DNA from: Candidatus Pelagibacter sp.
GTDB lineage: Bacteria; Pseudomonadota; Alphaproteobacteria; Pelagibacterales; Pelagibacteraceae
Reading direction: 5' to 3'
DNA length: 14,870 nucleotides
Assembly (NCBI GenBank): GCA_028227525.1
Contig: JAOJAE010000020.1
Span: 1-14,870, forward strand
A program made the translations under genes and the position numbers. This document shows, one piece after another, positions 9,413 through 14,870 of the stretch (position 1 is the first letter of the stretch; every line of letters starts with the position of its first letter). The notes beneath the pieces are model-generated. The model worked only from the letters and a program-made list of their open reading frames with translations. It did not search any database and was not told the DNA's origin.

Positions 9413-10724
9413 ATAAATGTTGATCAACTAGATAAGGAATATTATTTTTTTTCTCATAAATAGGATCTAAATTATTTCTATCTTCAATTTCTTTTTTAAA
9501 ATGTCTTAATAATCCTTGAACAGGCCATGAAGATCCTTCTCCAAATGCACAAATAGTATGGCCAGCTATTTGATTTGTTACATCACCCAACATGTCAACT
9601 TCATCTCTTGTTGCCTCACCTTTTGCCATACGCTCAAGCATTCTCCACATCCAACCGGATCCTTCTCTACATGGTGTGCATTGTCCACAACTTTCATGTT
9701 TATAGAACTTAGCAATTCTTGCCATACACTTTATAATGTCTTGATCTTTATTTATTACGACTATACCAGCCGTTCCGAGTCCACTTTTTTCTGCCATTAA
9801 GGAATCAAAATCCATAGTTAATGTTTCACATTTTTCTTTAGGTATTAACGGCATCGATGAACCGCCAGGTATTACAGCTTGTAAATTATTCCAACCACCA
9901 ATTACTCCACCCGCATGAACTTCTATCAACTCTTTTAAGGAAATATTCATTTCTTCCTCAACATTGCATGGGTTGTTTACGTTACCTGAAATACAAAATA
10001 TTTTAGTACCAGTGTTTTTTTCTCTACCAAGTGAAGCAAACCATTTTCCACCTCTCCTTAGAATGGTTGGAACAACAGCTATGGTTTCAACATTATTAAT
10101 AATTGTTGGACATCCATATAAACCTATTAAAGCTGGGAAAGGTGGTTTTAATCTAGGTTGACCTTTTTTTCCCTCAATACTTTCTAATAATGCTGTTTCT
10201 TCACCACAAATATATGCACCTGCACCATAATGAATATAAATATCTAAATCCCATCCAGTACCAGCTGCATTTTTACCAATTAACTTTTTTTCATATGCCT
10301 CATCAATTGCTGCTTGAAGTTTTTGTCCATCTACAAAATATTCACCTCTAATATAAATGTAACAAACATGAGCTTGAACCGCGTAAGATGCTAACAAACA
10401 ACCTTCAATTAATTTATGAGGTTCAAACCTTAAAATATCTCTGTCTTTACAAGTACCAGGTTCCGATTCATCACCATTGATAACTAAATAGTGAGGTCTT
10501 GACCCAACTTCTTTAGGTGCAAAAGACCATTTTAATCCCGTAGGAAAACCTGCTCCACCTCTGCCCCTAAGTTGCGAGTCTTTAATCTCATTAATAATCC
10601 AATCTCTTCCTTTATCTGTTAGTTCTTTCGTATTCACCCAATCACCTCTTTTTTGAGATGAAGAGATATCTGAACCCATGTCATTGTATAGGTTTTGAAA
10701 AATTCTATCCTGATCTTTAAGCAT
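9393..10724 (-). CDS. nuoF: NADH-quinone oxidoreductase subunit F (NADH and FMN binding)
   Basis: The 443-residue, 51-kDa-type subunit that oxidises NADH. The N-terminal FMN/NADH fold shows [13 protein letters not shown] (54-66), the [16 protein letters not shown] segment (83-98) and the glycine-rich [19 protein letters not shown] (167-185). A SLBB-type domain follows, and the C-terminal domain binds the 4Fe-4S cluster N3 through Cys346, Cys349, Cys352 ([12 protein letters not shown]) and Cys392 (HTICAFGEG). Length is typical. The start overlaps the nuoE stop by eight bases (ATGCTTAA) and the end overlaps nuoG identically. Electrons pass from FMN through N3 to NuoG, and NuoE carries the off-path cluster N1a. 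Confidence 0.99.
   Translation of the reverse strand: MLKDQDRIFQNLYNDMGSDISSSQKRGDWVNTKELTDKGRDWIINEIKDSQLRGRGGAGFPTGLKWSFAPKEVGSRPHYLVINGDESEPGTCKDRDILRFEPHKLIEGCLLASYAVQAHVCYIYIRGEYFVDGQKLQAAIDEAYEKKLIGKNAAGTGWDLDIYIHYGAGAYICGEETALLESIEGKKGQPRLKPPFPALIGLYGCPTIINNVETIAVVPTILRRGGKWFASLGREKNTGTKIFCISGNVNNPCNVEEEMNISLKELIEVHAGGVIGGWNNLQAVIPGGSSMPLIPKEKCETLTMDFDSLMAEKSGLGTAGIVVINKDQDIIKCMARIAKFYKHESCGQCTPCREGSGWMWRMLERMAKGEATRDEVDMLGDVTNQIAGHTICAFGEGSSWPVQGLLRHFKKEIEDRNNLDPIYEKKNNIPYLVDQHLLDKKNA
9400..9407 (-). other. A8 tract in the nuoF/nuoG overlap (possible slippage site)
   Basis: Eight consecutive A residues on the minus strand, the last of which is the A of the nuoG ATG. nuoG is in the +1 frame relative to nuoF, so loss of one A would remove the nuoF stop and read directly into NuoG. 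The tract is seen directly; any slippage is inference. Confidence 0.35.
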
Positions 10725-10736
10725 TTTTATAATCCA
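10716..10736 (-). repeat. Copy 2 of the 21-base near-identical gene-junction sequence (nuoE/nuoF)
   Basis: Starts TGGAT, ends AAAAATGCTTAAA on the minus strand, and spans the nuoE stop and the nuoF ATG. It differs from the nuoF/nuoG copy (9392-9412) at two positions only (T versus A at positions 6 and 8). Confidence 0.85.
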
Positions 10737-11325
10737 TTAATGTTTTTCTATTATTTTCAGGCTCATTATTAACACGTCCTCTATAAGAACCTGGTTTTGG
10801 TTTTTCACCATTTAAAATTTTATCTAATATTTCTAAAGTTTTTTCTTTATCAAGATCTTCATAATAATCATCATTGATCTGCATCATAGGAGCATTTACA
10901 CAAGCTCCAAGACACTCCACTTCCATCCATGAGCAATTCTTATTATTTGATAATTCATTCTCATTTTCAGAAATTTTTTCTTTACATACTTCAACTAGTT
11001 TGTTGGCACCTCTAATCATGCATGGTGTTGTTGTACAAACTTGAACAAAGTATTTTCCAACAGGAGATAAATTGTACATAGTATAAAAAGTTGCAACTTC
11101 ATAAACTTTTATGTAAGGCATCTCTAAAAATTTTGCGATGTATTTCATTGCAGCTAAAGGTATCCAATTATTATTTTGTCTTTGAGCTATATAAAGTAAT
11201 GCCATAACAGCACTTTGTTGTTTGCCCTCAGGATATTTAGAAACAATAGATTTAGCAGCTTCTAAAGAAGATGAGTTAAACTCAAAATTTTCAGGCTGAT
11301 CTTTTGCAGGTCTTCTTAAACTCAT
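10717..11325 (-). CDS. nuoE: NADH-quinone oxidoreductase subunit E (2Fe-2S)
   Basis: The 202-residue, 24-kDa-type subunit with an N-terminal helical bundle and a thioredoxin-like 2Fe-2S domain carrying cluster N1a. The four ligands are Cys97 and Cys102 in CTTTPC and Cys138 and Cys142 in [15 protein letters not shown]. The N-terminal part contains the typical [18 protein letters not shown] and [18 protein letters not shown] segments. The C-terminal ~30 residues ([20 protein letters not shown]) are polar; a comparable short extension is common in alphaproteobacterial NuoE. The start shares ATGA with the nuoD stop and has a strong GGAGAGG seven bases upstream. Confidence 0.98.
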   Translation of the reverse strand: MSLRRPAKDQPENFEFNSSSLEAAKSIVSKYPEGKQQSAVMALLYIAQRQNNNWIPLAAMKYIAKFLEMPYIKVYEVATFYTMYNLSPVGKYFVQVCTTTPCMIRGANKLVEVCKEKISENENELSNNKNCSWMEVECLGACVNAPMMQINDDYYEDLDKEKTLEILDKILNGEKPKPGSYRGRVNNEPENNRKTLMDYKNA

Positions 11326-12497
11326 CTATCAACCTCTCCAAAAACTATATCCATTGAACCTAATACAGCAGGTACATCAGCTAACATGTGTCCTTTTATT
11401 AAATAATCCATAGATTGAAGGTGTGAAAATCCAGGTGCTCTAATTTTACATTTATATGGTTTGCTTGAACCATCAGAAATTAAATATACTCCAAATTCAC
11501 CTTTTGGAGCTTCTACAGCAGTGTAAATTTCATCTTTTGGTACTCTGTAACCTTCAGTGAAAAGTTTAAAATGATGAATTAAAGCTTCCATAGATTGTTT
11601 GAGATCTTTTTTTGGTGGAGGACTTATTTTTCCATCTAAAGATTTAATTGGTCCTTTTTCCATTTTTGACAAACATTGTTTTATAATAGAAACACTTTCT
11701 TTCATTTCTTCAATTCTACATAAATAACGATCATAACAATCTCCATTTTTTCCTACGGGGATTTTAAAATCTAGCTGATCATAACAATCATAAGGCTGAG
11801 ACTTTCTTAAATCCCAAGGAACTCCAGAACCTCTAATCATTACACCAGAAAAAGAATAATCTAGAGCATCTTGTTTTGAAACAATTCCTATATCAACATT
11901 TCTTTGTTTAAAAATTCTATTGTCAGTCAATAAACTTTCTAGATCATCGATAATTTTAGGGAATGTTTCACAAAACTTTCCAATATCATTTTCTAAACCA
12001 CGTGGTAGATCTTGATGAACACCACCTGCTCTAAAATAATTTGCATGAAGTCGTGAACCTGAAGCTCTTTCATAAAAAGTCATAAGAGTTTCTCTTTCTT
12101 CAAAACCCCACAAACTTGGTGTTAAAGCTCCAACATCTAACGCTTGAGTAGTTACGTTTAAAATATGACTTAATATTCTTCCTATCTCACAAAAAATTAC
12201 TCTTATATATTGAGCTCTAATAGGTACATCAATGTCTAACACTTTTTCAATAGCAAGAGCAAAAGCATGCTCTTGATTCATGGGAGCAACATAGTCTAAT
12301 CTATCAAAATAAGGTACTGCTTGCATGTAAGTCTTATTTTCAATTAACTTTTCAGTTCCTCTATGAAGCAAACCTATGTGTGGATCAGCTTTTTCAACAA
12401 CTTCACCATCAAGTTCTAAAATCAACCTAAGAACACCATGAGCAGCAGGATGTTGAGGTCCAAAATTTAAATTTAAATTCTTAATTTTTTTTGTCAT
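11322..12497 (-). CDS. nuoD: NADH-quinone oxidoreductase subunit D (49-kDa type, quinone site)
   Basis: A 391-residue protein of the [NiFe]-hydrogenase-large-subunit fold, without the metal site, that forms the quinone head-group pocket with NuoB. The [15 protein letters not shown] motif (11-25) supplies the binding-loop histidines 16 and 20, and Tyr69 lies in [12 protein letters not shown]; these correspond to the quinone-contacting His and Tyr known from other NuoD proteins. The [14 protein letters not shown] segment (40-53) and the C-terminal [20 protein letters not shown] are also diagnostic, as is the ending DIVFGEVDR. The ATG lies inside nuoC with a 17-base overlap. Its stop overlaps the nuoE start (ATGA). 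Confidence 0.99.
   Translation of the reverse strand: MTKKIKNLNLNFGPQHPAAHGVLRLILELDGEVVEKADPHIGLLHRGTEKLIENKTYMQAVPYFDRLDYVAPMNQEHAFALAIEKVLDIDVPIRAQYIRVIFCEIGRILSHILNVTTQALDVGALTPSLWGFEERETLMTFYERASGSRLHANYFRAGGVHQDLPRGLENDIGKFCETFPKIIDDLESLLTDNRIFKQRNVDIGIVSKQDALDYSFSGVMIRGSGVPWDLRKSQPYDCYDQLDFKIPVGKNGDCYDRYLCRIEEMKESVSIIKQCLSKMEKGPIKSLDGKISPPPKKDLKQSMEALIHHFKLFTEGYRVPKDEIYTAVEAPKGEFGVYLISDGSSKPYKCKIRAPGFSHLQSMDYLIKGHMLADVPAVLGSMDIVFGEVDR
11333..11339 (-). promoter_or_regulatory. Strong ribosome-binding site of nuoE
   Basis: GGAGAGG on the minus strand, seven bases before ATG 11325 and within the end of nuoD. It is among the best Shine-Dalgarno matches in the operon and marks the first gene of the nuoEFG NADH module, suggesting independent ribosome loading there. 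Confidence 0.7.
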
Positions 12498-13086
12498 TAT
12501 TATCTATCTCTTCTTTGATATATTTTGTTCCTTCCCAAGGACTTTCATAATCAAAATTTCTATAATTTTGCTCTAATTTAACAGGTTCACTAATTACTTT
12601 CTTTTGTTCCTCGCTATATCTAACCTCAGTATGTCCAGTTAAAGGAAAATCTTTTCTTAAAGGATGACCTTCAAAACCATAATCTGTTAAAATTCTTCTA
12701 AGATCTGGATGATCCTTAAATGATACACCATACATGTCAAAAACCTCTCTTTCCATCCAATTAGCTGCAGGAAATATATTTGTTAATGATGGGATCACCT
12801 CGTTTTCATTTATTAGATAAGTTAAAATAATTCTTTGATTAAATTCATGACTTAAAAATAAATATACCATTTTAAATCTTTGTGCATTTTCTGGATAATC
12901 CACAACTGTAACATCTATTAATTGTCTGAATTTAGTTTCTTGATTTGTTTTTAAAAAAAGTATTACATCAATTAAATCATCTTTGTCTATTTCTAAATAC
13001 AATTGCTTATGTTTAATTTCAGTACTATTAATTTTAGTAGTTAATTCTGAATTTATTTTTTTTTCTAAATCTTCTAAATTGTTCAT
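12481..13086 (-). CDS. nuoC: NADH-quinone oxidoreductase subunit C (30-kDa type)
   Basis: A 201-residue soluble subunit of the connecting arm; it has no cofactor and packs against NuoD and NuoB. The family signature is complete: [20 protein letters not shown] (108-127), then [20 protein letters not shown] (129-148). The N-terminal 30 residues are polar and Lys/Glu-rich and weakly conserved. The C-terminal tail after about 185 is charged and Asn/Asp/Lys-rich and ends within the nuoD start. There are two bases between the nuoB stop and this ATG, with a modest AGGTAG five bases or so upstream. NuoC and NuoD are separate here, unlike the fused NuoCD of enterobacteria. Confidence 0.98.
   Translation of the reverse strand: MNNLEDLEKKINSELTTKINSTEIKHKQLYLEIDKDDLIDVILFLKTNQETKFRQLIDVTVVDYPENAQRFKMVYLFLSHEFNQRIILTYLINENEVIPSLTNIFPAANWMEREVFDMYGVSFKDHPDLRRILTDYGFEGHPLRKDFPLTGHTEVRYSEEQKKVISEPVKLEQNYRNFDYESPWEGTKYIKEEIDNNDKKN
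12485..12492 (-). other. A8 tract in the nuoC/nuoD overlap (possible slippage site)
   Basis: Eight consecutive A residues on the minus strand lie within the 17-base overlap, just before the nuoC TAA. nuoD is in the +1 frame relative to nuoC, so loss of one A would replace the stop by ...KKIKNLNL and join NuoC to NuoD. The tract is seen directly; functional slippage is inference. Confidence 0.35.
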
Positions 13087-13088
13087 AT

Positions 13089-13604
13089 CTACCTATTAAA
13101 CGAACCTTTATTTCTAATTTTTTTTTGAAGTTGAAGTATTCCATACAGTAAAGCTTCAGCAGATGGTGGACATCCAGGAACATAAATATCAACTGGCACA
13201 ATTCTATCACAGCCTCTAACTACAGAGTATGAGTAATGGTAATAACCTCCTCCATTTGCGCAACTTCCCATTGATATTACATATCTTGGTTCAGGCATTT
13301 GGTCATAAACTTTTCTTAAAGCTGGAGCCATTTTATTTGTAAGAGTGCCCGCTACAATCATTACATCAGATTGTCTTGGGGATCCTCTAGGTGCAGCTCC
13401 AAATCTCTCTAAATCATATCTAGGCATTGCGGTTTGCATCATCTCAACAGCGCAACATGCAAGACCAAACGTCATCCAATGTAATGAACCAGATCTTGAC
13501 CAGTTTATTAAATTATCTAAAGAAGTTGTTATAAAACCTTTTTCACTAAAATCTTTAGCGAGTTGTTTAAATTCTTCAGGTACTTGATCAATTTTATTGT
13601 TCAT
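13089..13604 (-). CDS. nuoB: NADH-quinone oxidoreductase subunit B (cluster N2)
   Basis: The 171-residue PSST-type subunit that holds cluster N2, the final electron donor to quinone. All four ligands are visible: the tandem Cys50-Cys51 in [10 protein letters not shown], Cys115 in MGSCANGGG, and Cys145 in [16 protein letters not shown]. The [20 protein letters not shown] segment (62-81) is also highly conserved. Length fits the short alphaproteobacterial form. Twelve bases separate it from nuoA, the largest gap in the operon. No clear Shine-Dalgarno precedes the ATG. Confidence 0.99.
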   Translation of the reverse strand: MNNKIDQVPEEFKQLAKDFSEKGFITTSLDNLINWSRSGSLHWMTFGLACCAVEMMQTAMPRYDLERFGAAPRGSPRQSDVMIVAGTLTNKMAPALRKVYDQMPEPRYVISMGSCANGGGYYHYSYSVVRGCDRIVPVDIYVPGCPPSAEALLYGILQLQKKIRNKGSFNR

Positions 13605-13616
13605 TATGGTTAATCT

Positions 13617-13985
13617 TTATTCCCAATCTAGAGCACCTTTTTTCCATTCATAAATAAAACCAATCGTAAGTATGAATAAAAAAATCATCATTGAAGAAAA
13701 TCCTAATATACCAATATTGCCAAGTGAGATTGCCCAAGGAAATAAGAATGCAATTTCTAAATCAAAAATAATAAATAAAATAGCAACTAAATAAAATCTA
13801 ACATCAAATTCCATTCTAGAGTCTTCAAATGGTTCAAATCCGCACTCATATGCAGACAATTTTTCTGGGTCAGGTTTTTTTGGTGAAAGAATAAAATTTA
13901 CAACCACAAAAGCACAACTTAAGCCCAAGGCTATAATTAAAAATAGTATAATTGGTAAGTAATCTTTTAAAAATTCAGATAACAT
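13617..13985 (-). CDS. nuoA: NADH-quinone oxidoreductase subunit A
   Basis: The 122-residue ND3-type membrane subunit and the first gene of the operon. Three helices are visible at about 9-33, 62-83 and 92-113. The loop after helix 1 holds [14 protein letters not shown] with Cys48, the cysteine whose exposure changes between active and deactive states in related complexes. The diagnostic second helix ends [14 protein letters not shown]. In frame, a TAG lies three codons before the ATG, so no longer form is possible. The ATG has no nearby Shine-Dalgarno; an AAAGGA lies 23 bases upstream, too far for normal use. It is preceded by an 87-base gap after tRNA-Asp. Confidence 0.98.
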   Translation of the reverse strand: MLSEFLKDYLPIILFLIIALGLSCAFVVVNFILSPKKPDPEKLSAYECGFEPFEDSRMEFDVRFYLVAILFIIFDLEIAFLFPWAISLGNIGILGFSSMMIFLFILTIGFIYEWKKGALDWE

Positions 13986-14072
13986 GGAAATCTATATACC
14001 AGTTTTTATCCTTTGTTGAAGAGCAGATACGTCACATTTTAATTGATATTAACAGAATAAAATAAGGAAAAG
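13986..14072 (-). promoter_or_regulatory. nuo operon leader between tRNA-Asp and nuoA
   Basis: This is the only non-coding gap before the operon, 87 bases, so it either contains the nuo promoter or is read through from the tRNA genes. I see a weak -10-like TAAAAT (14036-14041) with no good -35 element, and a TATATA close to the ATG that would leave no leader. An AAAGGA (14009-14014) is present but too far from the nuoA ATG. No hairpin followed by a T run is visible, so no terminator separates the tRNAs from nuoA. The regulatory role is inferred from position only. Confidence 0.35.
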
Positions 14073-14149
14073 TGGCGGGAGTGAAGGGACTCGAACCCTC
14101 GACCTATCGCGTGACAGGCGATCGCTCTAACCAACTGAGCTACACCCCC
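14073..14149 (-). tRNA. tRNA-Asp (anticodon GTC)
   Basis: A complete 77-base cloverleaf with encoded CCA. The acceptor stem pairs GGGGGTG with CACTCCC (one G-T wobble), the discriminator base is G as expected for Asp, and the 3' end reads GCCA. The D arm contains TAGCTCAGTTGGTTAGAGC. The anticodon stem ATCGC/GCGAT encloses the loop CTGTCAC with GTC at 14113-14115. The T loop is TTCGAGT. It lies 13 bases downstream of tRNA-Val and 87 bases upstream of nuoA, on the same strand, so it may share a transcript with one or both. Confidence 0.97.
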
Positions 14150-14162
14150 ACTTTAGTTATTT

Positions 14163-14238
14163 TGGTGGGTAGTAAAGGACTCGAACCTTTGACCCCCTCG
14201 GTGTAAACGAGATGCTCTACCAACTGAGCTAACCACCC
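14163..14238 (-). tRNA. tRNA-Val (anticodon TAC)
   Basis: A complete 76-base cloverleaf with encoded CCA. The acceptor stem pairs GGGTGGT with ACTACCC and the discriminator base is A. The D arm reads TAGCTCAGTTGGTAGAGC. The anticodon stem TCTCG/CGAGG encloses TTTACAC, placing TAC (14203-14205) at positions 34-36, which reads GUA and, by wobble, other Val codons. The T arm AAAGG-TTCGAGT-CCTTT is perfect. With tRNA-Asp it forms a tandem pair, probably one precursor. Confidence 0.97.
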
Positions 14239-14243
14239 AAACC

Positions 14244-14285
14244 TTAATACAGCGAGTGTTTACAACAGAAATTTTTAGAAAGCAA
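14244..14285 (-). promoter_or_regulatory. Weak candidate promoter for the tRNA-Val/tRNA-Asp pair
   Basis: On the minus strand TTGCTT (14280-14285) and TAAACA (14257-14262) are 17 bases apart, each matching three of six sigma-70 consensus bases. A better -10-like TATTAA (14244-14249) lies closer to the tRNA but lacks a -35 at the right distance. Position upstream of the tRNAs is the main argument. It overlaps the end of the MORN remnant. Confidence 0.2.
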
Positions 14286-14451
14286 TAAAGATTAGGTGGC
14301 TATTTGAGTACATTAGTGAACATTTTACATAGCTATCGCATAGCTGGCCATTTTTCCAGTCACCTTGATAGTAAGATCCATCAATATCTTCAAAAACTCC
14401 TCTACCATTAAAAGCATTATCTTTAAACTCACCAACATATTTATCACCATT
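14275..14451 (-). pseudogene. MORN-repeat gene remnant without a start codon, in frame after the VTC stop
   Basis: Immediately after the TGA of the VTC gene the same frame stays open for 58 codons until TAA at 14277-14275. The first part reads NGDKYVGEFKDN, then FNGRGVFEDIDG, then SYYQGDWKNGQL, which is one full MORN repeat and most of a second (pattern Y-x-G-x-F/W-x-x-x-x-x-x-G-x-G). MORN repeats usually occur in long tandem series. The last 22 residues (CDSYVKCSLMYSNSHLIFIAF) no longer fit the pattern. No in-frame ATG, GTG or TTG precedes the repeats, so it cannot be translated independently. It could be the decayed 3' end of a MORN protein gene, or a readthrough extension of the VTC protein. 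The repeat identity is seen directly; the history is inference. Confidence 0.65.
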
Positions 14452-14870
14452 TCAGCTTAAAAATAAACTATTGGTTTTTTCGATACCTCGAGAATATTTC
14501 GAAAATCTAGAAGTTGTAAGAGGTATTAAATTTTCAATATAGTCATCATCACAATCTATTGGGGCTTTGATTTCCATGACACATTCATTGTCTCGTGTAA
14601 TTAAGTTAGAGGATAATTTTAAATTATTATAAGAAATATTTCTATCAAATGTAACTCTCAATTTATTTATTAAAAAATATTCCCTTGTATAGGTTACTAT
14701 TATTTTAGGTTTGAGTTTGCCATATAAATTATCCTTTATATTAATATTTAATAGTTGGTCTAAAGATTTTATATGATCAAGATTTTCAGTATATTTAAAT
14801 CTACCTTCTATAGATGAAATTTTAGTTTCTTTATTAAAAATATTAAGTTTATTATACCATCTTACTCTAA
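14452..14870 (-). CDS. VTC (polyphosphate polymerase) domain protein, C-terminal part (cut by window edge)
   Basis: The frame is open from the window edge (first whole codon ends at 14868) to TGA 14454-14452, giving 138 residues with no N-terminus. Features of the VTC domain, a CYTH-like triphosphate tunnel fold, appear in order. They are RVRWYNK (1-7), IEGRFKYTEN (20-29), PKIIVTYTREYF (54-65) with LRVTFDRNIS (70-79), CVMEIKAP (96-103), and the hallmark ending TTSRFSKYSRGIE (117-129). The yeast relative Vtc4 polymerises polyphosphate from ATP at the membrane. Bacterial members are less well known, so the substrate here is inferred. A TTG at 14661 could give a short 69-codon ORF, but the domain continues upstream of it, so that is not the start. 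The stop falls about ten residues after the domain's normal end, suggesting a genuine C-terminus. The gene reads toward the tRNA genes. Confidence 0.82.
   Translation of the reverse strand, partial: RVRWYNKLNIFNKETKISSIEGRFKYTENLDHIKSLDQLLNINIKDNLYGKLKPKIIVTYTREYFLINKLRVTFDRNISYNNLKLSSNLITRDNECVMEIKAPIDCDDDYIENLIPLTTSRFSKYSRGIEKTNSLFLS

Noticed and set aside
9558..9800. 80-codon plus-strand frame opposite nuoF
   Set aside because: It lies fully within a conserved gene, shows no family features, and its Cys/His-rich look is the reverse reading of the N3 cluster region.
13345..13587. 80-codon plus-strand frame opposite nuoB
   Set aside because: Antisense to a highly conserved gene; its openness follows from the codon bias of nuoB.
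14163..14238. tRNA with a TTT (Lys) anticodon
   Set aside because: Placing the seven-base loop TTTACAC on the five-pair stem puts TAC, not TTT, at positions 34-36, which makes it tRNA-Val.
14331..14345. Inverted repeat AGCTAT-CGC-ATAGCT as a transcription terminator
   Set aside because: The stem is only six pairs, mostly weak, and is not followed by a T run on the minus strand. It lies inside the MORN remnant.
14325..14450. 41-codon frame starting ATG right after the VTC TGA (TGAAATGG)
   Set aside because: It is in a different frame from the MORN signature, encodes a Met/Ile/Leu-rich sequence with no features, and lacks a convincing ribosome-binding site.
14452..14454. TGA read as tryptophan (alternative genetic code) joining VTC and MORN
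   Set aside because: All fourteen nuo genes are free of internal TGA, nuoD, nuoJ, nuoK and nuoN end in TGA at family-typical positions, and Trp is encoded by TGG throughout.
14452..14661. A separate 69-residue small protein starting at TTG 14661
   Set aside because: The frame stays open upstream to the window edge and the VTC domain spans the TTG, so this is just the end of a larger protein.

Overview
The window looks like a stretch of a streamlined, AT-rich alphaproteobacterial genome, most probably SAR11 (Pelagibacterales). The basis is strongly A/T-biased codon use, near-zero intergenic DNA, alphaproteobacterial-type complex I subunits, nuoC and nuoD as separate genes, and birA directly after nuoN. 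This placement is inferred from features and recognised protein motifs, not from a database search.

Every supported feature lies on the minus strand, so transcription runs from high to low coordinates. At the right edge (14452-14870) is the 3' part of a gene whose product carries the C-terminal half of a VTC (polyphosphate polymerase) domain. Directly after its TGA, in the same frame, is an open stretch (14275-14451) that encodes about one and a half MORN repeats but has no start codon; it is probably a gene remnant. Next come tRNA-Val(TAC) and tRNA-Asp(GTC), 13 bases apart, both with an encoded CCA. An 87-base leader then precedes nuoA.

From 13985 down to 111 lies a complete 14-gene operon, nuoABCDEFGHIJKLMN, for the proton-pumping NADH:quinone oxidoreductase (respiratory complex I). 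NuoE, F and G form the NADH-oxidising module (FMN and Fe-S clusters). NuoB, C, D and I form the connecting arm that carries electrons to quinone. NuoA, H, J, K, L, M and N form the membrane arm that pumps protons. All expected Fe-S ligand cysteines and the key membrane Glu/Lys residues are present, so the complex should be functional. The left edge (1-111) holds the first 37 codons of a birA-like biotin ligase whose ATG overlaps the nuoN stop.

The operon is extremely compact: only 27 non-coding bases over all 14 junctions, and five of the within-operon junctions overlap. Points worth a second look are the VTC/TGA/MORN arrangement, A8 tracts inside the nuoC/nuoD and nuoF/nuoG overlaps where a one-base slip would fuse neighbouring proteins, and a near-identical 21-base junction at nuoE/nuoF and nuoF/nuoG. 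I saw no mobile element, CRISPR array or unknown defence-type system. The bulk of the window is ordinary core metabolism.
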